Source of the DNA: Bacteroidota bacterium
Lineage (GTDB): Bacteria; Bacteroidota; Rhodothermia; Balneolales; Balneolaceae
Reading direction: 5' to 3'
NCBI GenBank assembly: GCA_009909035.1
Contig: JAAAOB010000154.1
Location: 1-64,000, forward strand
DNA: 64,000 nucleotides
Position 1 is the stretch's first letter, and the number at the start of each line of letters is the position of its first letter. The notes under the pieces were generated by a model. That model was not told where the DNA came from. It searched no databases and saw only the letters and a program-made list of their open reading frames with translations. Positions 46,415 through 56,147 of this stretch are shown here, piece by piece. The translations under genes and the position numbers were made by a program.

Positions 46415-46999
46415 TTGTGGAGTTCACTGCTGTTGATATTAACAGCCCTGTTTTGCTGCCTTGTTGTCTATCGAAGAAGTGAAGATATCGATCACATAGA
46501 GTATCTTGCCTACCTGTTTTTTACCGCATTATCCATCACGGCCGGATTTGAATGGATGGAGCAGGCGTCAGTGGAACGAGCGGCCGACATACTCTTTTTA
46601 TTCTGTATGGCCCTGCTGATGGTCATTCTTCTGGTGTCCATTTGGTTTATGCAGCCGGATTACGCCCGATATCCCGTCATCTACTCCTATGTTCCGCTAT
46701 TGATCGTGCCGTTCTATTCATATTTTATTGATTCCGCACTGCTGACCGACATAATCATAGTCGCTATTCAGTTTACCAGCCTCGTTGTCTATACAGGACT
46801 TATCTACCTCTATGTTCAAAAAGTAGAAAACGGGATCCTGCTTGTGCTTTCTGTAGCGATATTTTTCATCTCCCTAATCCTGTATTGGATACTCGATATT
46901 GAATATGCACGATCTATTACTCATTTCGTAATAGCAATTGGAATGATTCTTACAAGTTTTAAATTTCCATCGGTAATTACTCAAAATAAACGCTCATAA
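46415..46999 (+). CDS. Polytopic membrane protein of unknown function
   Basis: A 194-aa protein with about six membrane segments (for example LLLILTALFCCLVVY, FLFCMALLMVILLVSIWFM, LVLSVAIFFISLILYW). The TTG start at 46415 is supported by an AGGAG at 46402-46406, one of the few clear Shine-Dalgarno sites here. No family was recognised. Gene order (ferredoxin subunit, soluble helical protein, membrane protein) hints at a membrane redox function but does not prove it. Confidence 0.65.
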   Translation: MWSSLLLILTALFCCLVVYRRSEDIDHIEYLAYLFFTALSITAGFEWMEQASVERAADILFLFCMALLMVILLVSIWFMQPDYARYPVIYSYVPLLIVPFYSYFIDSALLTDIIIVAIQFTSLVVYTGLIYLYVQKVENGILLVLSVAIFFISLILYWILDIEYARSITHFVIAIGMILTSFKFPSVITQNKRS

Positions 47000-47011
47000 A
47001 ACGTTATTGAT

Positions 47012-47488
47012 ATGCAAATTCAAAAAGGAGATAAAGCACCCGATTTTACTCTTCAGAATACATCAGGGGATAGGGTATCACTTTATAACGATCTGATCCG
47101 GGAGAAAAAGAAGAGCGTTCTATTATTCTTTCCATTGGCATTTTCAGGAGTTTGCACAGATGAGTTATGCACTGTTCGAGACAATCTTAAGTTTTATAAC
47201 TCAATGGATGCCAATGTAATAGCCATAAGTGTTGATAGTTTTTTTACCCTTTCAGAATTTAAAAAAGCAAACAATCTTCAATTTCCGTTGTTGAGCGACT
47301 TTAACAAAGAAGTGTCTGCAAGCTATGGAGTTTTGTATCAAGATTTCTTTGGAATGAAAGGCGTATCCAAACGCTCGGCATTCATCGTTGATCAGGATGC
47401 AACTATACTGTATGCCGAAGTTTTGGAAGACTCAGGCAATCAACCGGATTTTAAATCCATGCAGAAGATTTTGATGAGTGGATCATAG
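47012..47488 (+). CDS. Peroxiredoxin (AhpC/TSA family)
   Basis: A thioredoxin-fold thiol peroxidase of 158 aa. FFPLAFSGVCTDELC gives the peroxidatic Cys48 in the PxxxSxxC motif with a second Cys53 four residues on, the BCP/PrxQ arrangement. KAPDFTLQNTSGD and FPLLSDFNKEVSASYGV are also typical. It follows the membrane protein gene by 12 bases and may be the last gene of that operon. Confidence 0.93.
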   Translation: MQIQKGDKAPDFTLQNTSGDRVSLYNDLIREKKKSVLLFFPLAFSGVCTDELCTVRDNLKFYNSMDANVIAISVDSFFTLSEFKKANNLQFPLLSDFNKEVSASYGVLYQDFFGMKGVSKRSAFIVDQDATILYAEVLEDSGNQPDFKSMQKILMSGS

Positions 47489-47735
47489 CTGGAGCATTTC
47501 ACATCAATGCACAAGTCTTCAGCCTGTGACGTCGTCAGGAGAGATATGAGGGTGCAGGAAACACGCCATAGGGAGGAGTACTAAAAATAAGTCACTCAAT
47601 TTGTGGTTCGGAGTCTGGGCTTTTTACTTTACATAATATATATTATACGACATTTAATATAAGGTACACAGAGAGAACCACTCAAATATCCTGTACGAAT
47701 CGCCAACACGATTCATCTTGCATTGACGAGAATAA

Positions 47736-48077
47736 TTACGAATAGCTCTTTACGGAGAGGTCAAATTTCCCCTCTTCGTTACTGTCAATCTTAATTTTAT
47801 CCAGAATGGCATCCAAATTTACCGGATCATACAAGTAAAGGTAATCCTCTTTTTTGGATTTTTTTATGGAGGTTGACAACCTGGAGACATCAATAACAAG
47901 TAAAAAAAGATTTTTTCTGCCGCTGTAATCAGCGTTCAGATAATCCTGGAGATTATGTGGCAGCGCACATTTGAATCCCCGATCCGGGTCAAAATCCTCC
48001 GGTGTAAAATAACCGCCACTGTTCATTCGGCTCCATTTTCGTCGTGATACCGCGTAAAAAATTAGATCTTCCTGCAT
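47736..48077 (-). CDS. DUF952 domain protein
   Basis: A 113-aa protein. IFYAVSRRKWSRMNSGGYF then RGFKCALPHNLQDYLNADY and NLFLLVIDVSRL with YLYDPVNLDAILDK follow the pattern of DUF952 (PF06108), a small fold of unknown activity. It is the last gene of the RimK set and starts 3 bases after the aspartoacylase-like gene ends. Confidence 0.8.
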   Translation of the reverse strand: MQEDLIFYAVSRRKWSRMNSGGYFTPEDFDPDRGFKCALPHNLQDYLNADYSGRKNLFLLVIDVSRLSTSIKKSKKEDYLYLYDPVNLDAILDKIKIDSNEEGKFDLSVKSYS

Positions 48078-48080
48078 CTG

Positions 48081-49046
48081 TTATTCTCCTTTAGTCTGTA
48101 ATTCATCTGTAGCAATGTGCATGATTGCATCACCTTTATGCACAACCGGACTATTGTTCAGGCCAATGACCCGGCCATTTTTCCGGCTGATCACCTTAAA
48201 ACTCTCGTTTCCGTAGGGATCTGTAATTGTACCCACCACCTGTCGTTGCTTTAGTTTGTCGCCCAGCTGAATTCCCGGATGAAAGATCCCCGCATATTTG
48301 GCTCTCATCCAGCTCGACTTACGGTACACAAATATTTCACGAACCGGCGGCGGCGCGCTTTTTCTCATTCCGAGATAATGTAAATATCTCTGCGTGCCAC
48401 GTATCGCAGTTTCAATACCCACCTCATCCAGCCGCATCGATTCGCCGGTTTCATATACAAGTATGGATTTTCCGTTCTTATTGGCTGATTTTCGAAACGA
48501 TTTATCAATCAGCCCTGAATGCAGAATAACCGGCGGAGCAAATGCCCGGGCCAGCTCCAGCTCTTTTTCATGGCCAAACACGCATCGTATTTGTGGATAG
48601 TTGGCCCTGCTGCCGCCCCCCGTATGGAAATCGATACCGGTATCAATAATCGGGATGACCTCTTTCACGATGGTGTACGCAACGAGATTGGCCAGAGACC
48701 CGTTTTTTGTTCCCGGAAATGACCGGTTGATATCTTTGCCATCCGGCACTCCGCGTACATTTTGAATAAACCCGTACACATTCATCAGCGGGATAGCGAT
48801 GACCGTTCCGGAAGTCAGGCCAAGCTGGGGACCGGATATCAGGCGCCTGACAATTTCAGTGCCATTAATTTCATCACCATGCAGCCCGCCGGATAGTAAA
48901 ATAACAGGCCCGTCTTGTTCTGCACGAATTACACGTATTGAGAGATCGATATTTGTATAGGTTGGAAGACGGGCAATACTGATATGCACCTGGCGATCTT
49001 CGCCCGGGCCAATCTCTTCGCCGTTTATTCGAATTACGTCAGGCAT
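48081..49046 (-). CDS. Succinylglutamate desuccinylase/aspartoacylase family protein
   Basis: A zinc carboxypeptidase-fold deacylase of 321 aa. [16 protein letters not shown] has the zinc ligands His56 and Glu59, and [16 protein letters not shown] has the third histidine. The N-terminal pre-domain and C-terminal beta domain ([20 protein letters not shown]) fit the RimK-linked AstE/AspA-like family. In this context it may remove or process an acyl or glutamyl group, but that is inference. Its first 8 bases overlap rimK. Confidence 0.88.
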   Translation of the reverse strand: MPDVIRINGEEIGPGEDRQVHISIARLPTYTNIDLSIRVIRAEQDGPVILLSGGLHGDEINGTEIVRRLISGPQLGLTSGTVIAIPLMNVYGFIQNVRGVPDGKDINRSFPGTKNGSLANLVAYTIVKEVIPIIDTGIDFHTGGGSRANYPQIRCVFGHEKELELARAFAPPVILHSGLIDKSFRKSANKNGKSILVYETGESMRLDEVGIETAIRGTQRYLHYLGMRKSAPPPVREIFVYRKSSWMRAKYAGIFHPGIQLGDKLKQRQVVGTITDPYGNESFKVISRKNGRVIGLNNSPVVHKGDAIMHIATDELQTKGE

Positions 49047-49962
49047 TACTCTTCACATTTTTTCTGGTCTTTCGTGCATCGCGCTTCTTTTCCACAAGCC
49101 CAACAACATACGAAACCACTTCGGAAGCCACATCTTTGTTCGTTGTTTTTTCGATCCCCTCCAGTCCCGGCGAGGAGTTAACCTCCAGCACAAGCGGCCC
49201 GCGATCAGACTGCAGCAAATCCACACCGGCAATCGACAACCCCATGACTTTGGCTGCTGTGAGGGCAACCTGGCGTTCCCGTTTGCTTAATTTAATCAGT
49301 TGTCCCGTGCCGCCCTGGTGCAGGTTCGACCGGAATTCACCCTCTTTACCCTGCCGCTTCATGGCGCCAACAACTTTATTTCCAATAACAAACGCCCGGA
49401 TGTCGGCCCCTTTTGCTTCCTGAATAAACTCCTGGACAATCACGCGGGCCTTCATGCTGTGAAAGGCCTCAATAATAGATTCTGCCGCCTTAATTGTGGG
49501 AGCTAAAACAACGCCATAGCCCTGTGTGCCCTCAAGAAGCTTCACAATCAACGGAGCACCTCCAACGCTGTCAATGATCTTCTTTACCTCCTTGGAGTAG
49601 TTTGTAAAAACGGTTTTGGGCATGCCCACATCAGACCGGGCCATCACCTGCAGACTTCGAAGCTTATCGCGTGAACGAACCAGCGCCTGAGATTCTACGG
49701 CTGTGGGTATTCCCATCATTTCAAACTGACGGACCACGGATGCTCCATAAAACGTAACGGATGCGCCAATACGAGGTATCACGGCGTCAACATCTACAAT
49801 TTTTTCTCCCTTGTAATAGATTGACGGAGCATCTTGTTCAATGACAATATCACATTTCAAATGGTCCAGTACAGTAGCTGTATGACCTTTGTTTTCTATG
49901 GATTCAACCAGTCGCTGAGTTGAGTAAAGTGAACGGTTTCGGGATAGTACAACTATGTGCAA
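49039..49962 (-). CDS. rimK: RimK-type ATP-grasp ligase (S6 glutamylation)
   Basis: RimK adds glutamate residues to the C-terminus of ribosomal protein S6 or makes poly-glutamate. The N-terminal domain starts [37 protein letters not shown] and the ATP-grasp core [15 protein letters not shown]-like, [20 protein letters not shown] and [21 protein letters not shown] are diagnostic. The 307-aa length with a basic tail is normal. Encoded with a RimB-like protease and an aspartoacylase-like protein. Confidence 0.94.
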   Translation of the reverse strand: MHIVVLSRNRSLYSTQRLVESIENKGHTATVLDHLKCDIVIEQDAPSIYYKGEKIVDVDAVIPRIGASVTFYGASVVRQFEMMGIPTAVESQALVRSRDKLRSLQVMARSDVGMPKTVFTNYSKEVKKIIDSVGGAPLIVKLLEGTQGYGVVLAPTIKAAESIIEAFHSMKARVIVQEFIQEAKGADIRAFVIGNKVVGAMKRQGKEGEFRSNLHQGGTGQLIKLSKRERQVALTAAKVMGLSIAGVDLLQSDRGPLVLEVNSSPGLEGIEKTTNKDVASEVVSYVVGLVEKKRDARKTRKNVKSNA

Positions 49963-49987
49963 TATATTGTGGTTTAATTAATTACGC

Positions 49988-50419
49988 TTATGAGTTTAAG
50001 TATTTTTTAGAAACATCCACCAGATAATTTTTCAGAAATCGACGGCCAAGCAGCAGGTCGAATTTCATATTGCTGCGATCGGTGAGCGTCAGCTCAATAT
50101 TTCTTTTACGGCCACAGAAGATAGCGGTTTCCCTGATAACATATCTGGTTTCAACTTCTCCGTTTGAACTCTTCACTTTTCGGATATCGGCGAGTTCTGA
50201 TCGATATTTCGTGGTCCGGTATGATGGATGTGCAGGATCGAACAGGGAAAATAGCACAAATTCAGAATCATTCTCTGAAACCGTTTCAATGTGGTGGCAA
50301 TGAAGGCTTGATGTATAGGCACCGGAATCAACTTTGGCATCAAGATTTTGAATGTCCCATGACGGAAAACTAATTTTTTCAACTCGTCCGATAATTTTTT
50401 TCAATGGCCTTTGGGGCAT
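49988..50419 (-). CDS. RimB-like retropepsin-fold protease (PF05618)
   Basis: A 143-aa protein of the family once called ATP-dependent zinc protease. IIGRVEKISFPSW and DAKVDSGAYTSSLHCHHIE give the retropepsin-like Asp31 in DSGA, with FDLLLGRRFLKNYLVDVSKKY at the end. In Pseudomonas the RimB homologue acts with RimK in controlling S6 tails. First gene of this minus-strand operon; rimK follows after 25 bases. The divergent PLP enzyme gene is 96 bases away. Confidence 0.9.
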   Translation of the reverse strand: MPQRPLKKIIGRVEKISFPSWDIQNLDAKVDSGAYTSSLHCHHIETVSENDSEFVLFSLFDPAHPSYRTTKYRSELADIRKVKSSNGEVETRYVIRETAIFCGRKRNIELTLTDRSNMKFDLLLGRRFLKNYLVDVSKKYLNS

Positions 50420-50515
50420 TTGTTATTAAAAATGTAAAATAACAGCTTTTATACTCGGTTGCATTCACTATTTTAATCAATTCTTCTGATTACGAATCTC
50501 TTGTCTGCCACGATT

Positions 50516-51613
50516 ATGATGAAAATTTCTCGTCCTGAAGCCTTTGTCATTGAAAAAAATTGCCGGCGCAATATAAATCAAATGGCAAGCAAAGCTGCCG
50601 AACTGGGAGCCCGCTTCAGACCCCATTTTAAAACGCATCAATCGATCCCTATCGGACGGTGGTTCAGAGATGCGGGGGTCACCGGGATAACCGTTTCCAC
50701 ACCGGAGATGGCCTCCTATTTTATGGATGACGGATGGGATGATATCACGATCGGCTTTCCGTTTTATGCGGAACAGATAGAGAGGCTGCAACCTCTCGCC
50801 AAAACATGTCGTTTCCGCCTGTTTATTCAACATGCAGAAGATGTTCGCCTGATTACCGAACGCATTCGCTACCCGATTTCAGTGATGATTGAGATCGATG
50901 CAGGCTACAACAGAAGCGGAATCCCGTTAAATGATCTCTCCGAAATTCAATCCATTGTAGACGAAAGCAAACAACATGCGCACGTCGATTTTCACGGATT
51001 CTACATTCACGACGGCGGCACATATAACGTACAAGGTGCGGGTGCGGTAGAATCTCTATTTGATCGCACGGCAGAGGCTTTTAACGAGCTGCAGAATCGC
51101 TATCCTGAAGTCGCGTTATGTGCCGGGGACACCCCGTCATCTTCTCTCCTCAGCGATCATCTGAACGTTGCTGACGAGCTTTCTCCGGGAAACCTGGTGT
51201 TTTATGATTTAATGCAGGTACAAATCGGGAGCTGTAGTTTCAATGATATTGGACTGCTGGTGAAAGCACCCGTTGCACAGAAAAAAAACCGGAACGATAC
51301 ATGTATTATTCATGGAGGAGCAGTCCATTTTTCCAAGGATCGTCTTGAAGCTGCTGAGGGGATTACATTTGGCCAGCCCGTGACAATTGATGATCAGGGG
51401 TATATCGAAAAGATCCACGGCACCTCACTGACAGCACTTTCGCAGGAACATGGTACCGTCCAGGGGCTTTCACGTTTACAAGAAGCGTATGGAACCGACT
51501 CCATTGAATCAGTCTGGATCTGTCCGGTTCACTCCTGCCTTACAGCAAATCTTTTTAAAGAGTACATCCTTTTTGAAAGTGGAAAACGAATTGAAAAACG
51601 GATTCTCTCATGA
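50516..51613 (+). CDS. PLP enzyme, D-threonine aldolase / D-serine dehydratase-like
   Basis: A type III-fold PLP enzyme of ~365 aa. The PLP lysine is Lys39 in RFRPHFKTHQS; DAGYNRSGIP is the phosphate-side strand and the C-terminal domain has VWICPVHSCLTANLF, with the His and Cys that bind a metal in this group. I choose the ATG at 50516; a TTG at 50501 is in frame and a second ATG follows directly. The exact reaction (aldolase, dehydratase or racemase) cannot be told. The stop overlaps the next gene by four bases. Confidence 0.85.
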   Translation: MMKISRPEAFVIEKNCRRNINQMASKAAELGARFRPHFKTHQSIPIGRWFRDAGVTGITVSTPEMASYFMDDGWDDITIGFPFYAEQIERLQPLAKTCRFRLFIQHAEDVRLITERIRYPISVMIEIDAGYNRSGIPLNDLSEIQSIVDESKQHAHVDFHGFYIHDGGTYNVQGAGAVESLFDRTAEAFNELQNRYPEVALCAGDTPSSSLLSDHLNVADELSPGNLVFYDLMQVQIGSCSFNDIGLLVKAPVAQKKNRNDTCIIHGGAVHFSKDRLEAAEGITFGQPVTIDDQGYIEKIHGTSLTALSQEHGTVQGLSRLQEAYGTDSIESVWICPVHSCLTANLFKEYILFESGKRIEKRILS

Positions 51614-52131
51614 GTGTAACATTAACAATATCTGAAAAATATTCACGATTTTGGCCACTCATTGCTGCTGGAAGCCTTGTTGCCTCCCTCCTTTTATTTG
51701 GTGCATATCTTGCTATCTCGGACATTCTGACGGGCAGTTATTTACGCCTGGCAGCATTTGCGCTATTTGTGATTGGATTTTTGAGCCTCTTTAAACTCAG
51801 AGATGGCCAAATCACGATGGATTTTTCACATCAACAGACGAACAAATCGGTACTGGATATCGAATTTTCGGTGCGTGATCAAACCATCCACGCTGAAACG
51901 ATAGATCTTCGTGATGTTGACCACATTAAAGTGGATGTGATGCCCAATCGATCCATTTATAACGATTTAAACAGGTCTGACCGCTCCGTACGTCTTCAAA
52001 AAAAGAACATGGATGGCTGGATCTACCTTAATGAAATCCACGGGCGGGTATTTCCTCTCACCAAAGAGAATGCGGCTGCCATCGTGGAGTTTATCAACGG
52101 GTGTAAAAAGCGTCAGCGTGACGAACGGTAA
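51610..52131 (+). CDS. Membrane protein of unknown function
   Basis: A 173-aa protein with two N-terminal membrane segments (LIAAGSLVASLLLFGAYLAI and LRLAAFALFVIGFLSLF) and a soluble C-terminal part of beta character (FSVRDQTIHAETIDLRDVDHI). No family recognised. Translation is coupled to the PLP enzyme gene (ATGA), and the end is convergent with pssA. Confidence 0.65.
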   Translation: MSVTLTISEKYSRFWPLIAAGSLVASLLLFGAYLAISDILTGSYLRLAAFALFVIGFLSLFKLRDGQITMDFSHQQTNKSVLDIEFSVRDQTIHAETIDLRDVDHIKVDVMPNRSIYNDLNRSDRSVRLQKKNMDGWIYLNEIHGRVFPLTKENAAAIVEFINGCKKRQRDER

Positions 52132-52138
52132 CTGTAGT

Positions 52139-52948
52139 TTAAACAGGAATTTCAAGCGGCTCATCATCATCCGTAAAAGCACGTTTCCAGAATATGATGG
52201 CTCCAATGACCAGGCCCTTTAAAATAAAGAAAGTAAAGACGATCATGAGGCCGATATCCTGGAAGATTGCAATGATAAGCATGTAGATAAAAAAGAGGAT
52301 AAGCCTGTTTTTATACTTCTTAACTGAAGTTTTATCAAAGCGTGGAATCTTATCAAACGGAATGGTACTCACCATTAAAAACGAAAGTACGATAACAACG
52401 GGTATGATAAAAGAGAGGAACCCGTGTTCAAACCCGGCAAACCAATCCATCCGGCCGTTAAAGGTCAGGTAGAGAGCAGATACCATTGCAGCCTGTACGG
52501 GGATCGGCAGACCCCTGTAAAAGTCCAGCGTTGTTTGTCGAGTATCTAAGTTGAACCGGGCCAGGCGTATTGCACCACAAACCGGCGGAAGAGCGCTCAA
52601 AATTATCCCGATAATGTCCAGTTCATTCAGCGTAAATGTGTAGAGCAAAAAGCCCGGGGCTACACCAAAAGAGACTACATCACTAATAGAATCAAGTTCA
52701 ATTCCAAACTCGCTTGTTGCATTTGCAAGTCGCGCCATAAATCCGTCAAGGGCATCAAATAGACCGGAAACCACAATGAGCCAGGCTCCCAGCACAAGGT
52801 TACCCTCAGCCACCATAATGATAGACAGAAACCCGCAAAACAGGTTCATAAGCGTAAAAAAGCTGGGGATGACAATTCTTGGTATCGGTTTACGCTTACG
52901 CCTTTCTCTTTTCCTTCGAAGCTTTAGCCGCTGAATAGGATATTTCAT
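52139..52948 (-). CDS. pssA: CDP-diacylglycerol-serine O-phosphatidyltransferase
   Basis: PssA makes phosphatidylserine. The CDP-alcohol phosphotransferase signature is complete: FDALDGFMARL then SEFGIELDSISDVVSFGVAP, with the aspartates that bind metal and CDP. Several membrane segments follow. The N-terminus is very basic (KLRRKRERRKRK), as often seen in Bacteroidota PssA. Last gene of the aroE-to-pssA operon, 2 bases after psd. Confidence 0.96.
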   Translation of the reverse strand: MKYPIQRLKLRRKRERRKRKPIPRIVIPSFFTLMNLFCGFLSIIMVAEGNLVLGAWLIVVSGLFDALDGFMARLANATSEFGIELDSISDVVSFGVAPGFLLYTFTLNELDIIGIILSALPPVCGAIRLARFNLDTRQTTLDFYRGLPIPVQAAMVSALYLTFNGRMDWFAGFEHGFLSFIIPVVIVLSFLMVSTIPFDKIPRFDKTSVKKYKNRLILFFIYMLIIAIFQDIGLMIVFTFFILKGLVIGAIIFWKRAFTDDDEPLEIPV

Positions 52949-52950
52949 AC

Positions 52951-53598
52951 CTATTGAATCCTCCCGATAACTGATTCACCGGCCACCGTGGTCTCTCCTT
53001 TTTTTACCGAAATTTCTACATTTTCAGGAAGCAAAAGGTCCATTCTCGACCCAAATTTCATAATGCCAAATCGATCCCCGGCCTTCACACGATCCCCCTC
53101 TTTCATGTTATAGACAATTCTCCGTGCAAGAAAACCTGTAATTTGCTTAAATACTATTTTTGTGCCCGACGTGTGTTTTACGCCAAAATGCGCGCGCTCG
53201 TTTTCCTCGGATGCGTGATCTTCCCACGCCATCAGATATTTACCGGGAGAATAGCGTACGTACTCTACTTTACCGGAAAATGGTATTCGATTTACATGAA
53301 CGTTGAGTGGGGATAGAAATATCGATACCTGGGTTGCCTTACATTTCATATACTCGTTTTCATCTACTTCACGAATGAGAACGACTTTACCGTCGGCAGG
53401 TGAAATGATCAGCGCATCATCGGACGGGGTTTCCCGGTCCGGATCACGGAAGAAATAGATCGTAAGCCCGCACAAAATAGCCAACAAGGTATATATGACG
53501 TATGCGATAAAGGCAGGCAGAAACGATGCACCGAAACCGATAATAGCTGAAAAAATAAAAACAACCAGAATGGTTGTATATCCGTCCCTGGCAATCAT
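52951..53598 (-). CDS. psd: Phosphatidylserine decarboxylase, short type
   Basis: Converts phosphatidylserine to phosphatidylethanolamine. The 215-aa length and early membrane helices mark the short (archaetidylserine-like) class. The self-cleavage site that makes the pyruvoyl group is Gly183-Ser184 in GIMKFGSRMDLL. IISPADGKVV and VSIFLSPLNVHVNRIP are family blocks. Sits directly before pssA, its substrate supplier. Confidence 0.96.
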   Translation of the reverse strand: MIARDGYTTILVVFIFSAIIGFGASFLPAFIAYVIYTLLAILCGLTIYFFRDPDRETPSDDALIISPADGKVVLIREVDENEYMKCKATQVSIFLSPLNVHVNRIPFSGKVEYVRYSPGKYLMAWEDHASEENERAHFGVKHTSGTKIVFKQITGFLARRIVYNMKEGDRVKAGDRFGIMKFGSRMDLLLPENVEISVKKGETTVAGESVIGRIQ

Positions 53599-53601
53599 TC
53601 A

Positions 53602-54945
53602 CTATCCTCCGAAGGTTCTCAAAATGTCATTAAAGGTGACCAGGATAATTAGCCCGATTAAAAAGAGAAACCCGATTTGCTGGAGTCCCATTCGCACCTT
53701 TTTCGATGGTTCGCGGCGGGTGATTCCCTCGTAGAGCAGGAACATAAAATGTCCCCCGTCGAGGGCGGGTATCGGCAGCATGTTCATAATGGCCAGCGTG
53801 ATACTCAGAAAGGCCGTTATTTCCCAAAATCCAAGAATTCCTCGTGAATCTGTTGCCTGCTTGGTAACATTGGCTATTGCAACGGGACCTCCCAGGTTTT
53901 GTCTGACAGAAATGTCGCCGGAGAACATCATTCCAATGCCCTGGACAATTCCAAAGAACGTATCTTCAGATTTCTGCAACCCCTGTCCTACCGATTCAAT
54001 TAAATTATAGTCAATATTTTGTACATCGAATACTTCCCTTGCGTTTGGAGGGGCGATGCCAATCATGCCTGTTTCGGAATCGGGTGCCACGGAAACCGTT
54101 ACTGTTTGATCCCCCCTCACGACAGATAAGTTGAGCTCGTTCTCTGTGTTCTGAATTTTATCCACAAGCTGTACCCAATAGCCGATCTCCTCTCCATCCA
54201 CTGCTACGATGCGATCTCCCTCCATAAGCCCGGCCCGTTCGGCGGGACTCTCCTCCATGACGGATGAAATAGTGCTTGGAAGAGCATTGACCTGGTTAAG
54301 AAATCCATTTTCAGAAATGCGATCTAAAAAGTCAGGTGGCGTGCTTAGGTTTTGGACCTCACCATTCCTGACAACCATAAATGATAAATCCCGCCCGGTG
54401 ATTGCAGAAGGGTTAAATATGTCGTTAAAATACTCTACTCGCTGGCCATTTATGCCAATAATTTGATCTCCCGTACGAAACCCGATCTCATGGGCAACTG
54501 ATTCTTCCGGAACATATATACCGCCCACTGACTCGATCGGTATCACCTCTTCACCATAAGAAAATGCAATACCGGCATAGATAATGACGGCCAGGATAGC
54601 ATTAAAAATTACACCGGCCGTTATAACGATCATCCGCTGCCAGACCGGTTTGCTTCGGAACTCATCTTCCTTTGGTTCCTCTTCCAGGAAATCATCATCC
54701 ATGGTTTCATCAATCATACCGGCGATACTTACATACCCGCCAAGCGGCGTTGCGCCAATCACATATTCGGTCTCGCCTTTGGTAAAGCCCACAATTTTAG
54801 GAGGGAATCCAATCGAAAACTTATCGACCCGCATCCCGAAATATTTTGCAGCTAAAAAATGACCTAATTCATGAATTGTTACCAGGATAAAAATCGCAGC
54901 AACAAAAATTGCAATGGTTGATGAAACACTTAAAATCCAATCCAT
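53602..54945 (-). CDS. rseP: Site-2 intramembrane metalloprotease RseP
   Basis: A membrane zinc protease that cuts anti-sigma factors and signal-peptide remnants. The zinc motif HELGH is at residues 25-29 in the first helix, and the third ligand is in ALDGGHFMFLL near the end. Two PDZ domains lie between (VAHEIGFRTGDQIIGINGQRV and SPAERAGLMEGDRIVAVDGEEI). The length of 447 aa matches the two-PDZ class. It is 3 bases from both dxr and psd. Confidence 0.96.
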   Translation of the reverse strand: MDWILSVSSTIAIFVAAIFILVTIHELGHFLAAKYFGMRVDKFSIGFPPKIVGFTKGETEYVIGATPLGGYVSIAGMIDETMDDDFLEEEPKEDEFRSKPVWQRMIVITAGVIFNAILAVIIYAGIAFSYGEEVIPIESVGGIYVPEESVAHEIGFRTGDQIIGINGQRVEYFNDIFNPSAITGRDLSFMVVRNGEVQNLSTPPDFLDRISENGFLNQVNALPSTISSVMEESPAERAGLMEGDRIVAVDGEEIGYWVQLVDKIQNTENELNLSVVRGDQTVTVSVAPDSETGMIGIAPPNAREVFDVQNIDYNLIESVGQGLQKSEDTFFGIVQGIGMMFSGDISVRQNLGGPVAIANVTKQATDSRGILGFWEITAFLSITLAIMNMLPIPALDGGHFMFLLYEGITRREPSKKVRMGLQQIGFLFLIGLIILVTFNDILRTFGG

Positions 54946-54948
54946 ATG

Positions 54949-56121
54949 TTACTTCAGTAATCTATTCGCAAATTTGCGCGCTTCCATGTCCACATCCAAC
55001 AAGGTGTGAGGAGAAACGATTTCTTTAGCGTGAAATTTGTTCAGAGTTTTGTCGATAAGTTTCGGAATCTCAATATAACGAATTTCTCCGTTTAAAAAGC
55101 GTTCCACGGCTACTTCATTTGCTGCATTCATTACAGCCGGCATAATCCCTCCTTCTTTAACCACGTCGAGCGCTATTGCAACGCACGGAAATTTTTTATC
55201 ATCTACGGGTTCGAATGTTAGTTCCATCTGTTCTCTGTAATTCAAACGAGGTACATCAAACGGAATACGGCCGGGGTAGGTCAGCGCGTAGAGTATCGGG
55301 ACTTTCATATCGGGAGGACCAAGCTGGGCTTTTGAGGAGCCGTCGGTAAACTCAACTATGGAGTGTATCACACTTTGCGGGTGGATGACCGGCTCAATTA
55401 ATTCTACGTCGATATTGAAAAGCCAATGTGCCTCAATGATTTCCAGCCCTTTATTCATCATTGTCGATGAGTCGATAGTAATTTTGTTTCCCATCTCCCA
55501 GTTTGGATGGTTCAACGCATCCTCAACCTTGATTGTAGCCATCTCTTCCCGGGTATAGCTCCTGAACGGGCCGCCGCTTGCTGTGATAATAATTTTAGCA
55601 ACGGACTCCATTTTCTCTCCAACAATACATTGCCACATTGCCGAGTGCTCGGAGTCTACGGGAATGAGATGTTCGCTGAACCCCGGAATGTTTGATAGCA
55701 GCTCCCCGCCAACCACCAGGGACTCCTTATTAGCCAGCGCCACTCGCTTTCCATTCATGAGTGCTTCATAGGTTGACATAAATCCCGCGAACCCAACCAG
55801 TGAGTTCAGAACAAGGTCCGTTCCGGCGTCTGTTGCCATCCAGGACAAGCTTTTTTTCCCATACTCTATTGTTTCTGGCCGGAAAGAAAGTTCGTTTTCA
55901 AACTCTGCCCGGTACGTTTCATCCACAAGTACTACATGGTTCGGTTTAAACCGATTCACCTGTTTGGCAAGTAACCGCCAGTTCGTGTTGGCCGTCAACC
56001 CAGCAATTGAGAAACGTTCTTCATTCGAGGCCACGATTTGAAGAGCCTGGGTGCCAATGGATCCTGTAGATCCGAGAATCGCTATATTTTTTCTGGTCGC
56101 TGATGAATGTTGTTTCTCCAT
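54949..56121 (-). CDS. dxr: 1-deoxy-D-xylulose 5-phosphate reductoisomerase
   Basis: Dxr makes MEP in the non-mevalonate isoprenoid pathway, with NADPH. The Rossmann motif IAILGSTGSIGTQAL is at the N-terminus. ALANKESLVVGG and PVDSEHSAMWQC give the substrate-binding and metal region, and TASGGPFRSY and NHPNWEMGNKITIDSSTMMNKGLE are hallmark blocks. The length of 390 aa is standard. Isoprenoids made here could feed carotenoid and retinal for the rhodopsin. Confidence 0.97.
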   Translation of the reverse strand: MEKQHSSATRKNIAILGSTGSIGTQALQIVASNEERFSIAGLTANTNWRLLAKQVNRFKPNHVVLVDETYRAEFENELSFRPETIEYGKKSLSWMATDAGTDLVLNSLVGFAGFMSTYEALMNGKRVALANKESLVVGGELLSNIPGFSEHLIPVDSEHSAMWQCIVGEKMESVAKIIITASGGPFRSYTREEMATIKVEDALNHPNWEMGNKITIDSSTMMNKGLEIIEAHWLFNIDVELIEPVIHPQSVIHSIVEFTDGSSKAQLGPPDMKVPILYALTYPGRIPFDVPRLNYREQMELTFEPVDDKKFPCVAIALDVVKEGGIMPAVMNAANEVAVERFLNGEIRYIEIPKLIDKTLNKFHAKEIVSPHTLLDVDMEARKFANRLLK

Positions 56122-56147
56122 GACTGATCGTCTAAAAAGTACCTGTT

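Noticed and set aside
47489-47735. tRNA or small RNA between the peroxiredoxin and DUF952 genes
   Set aside because: No cloverleaf, T-loop consensus or terminator could be assembled.
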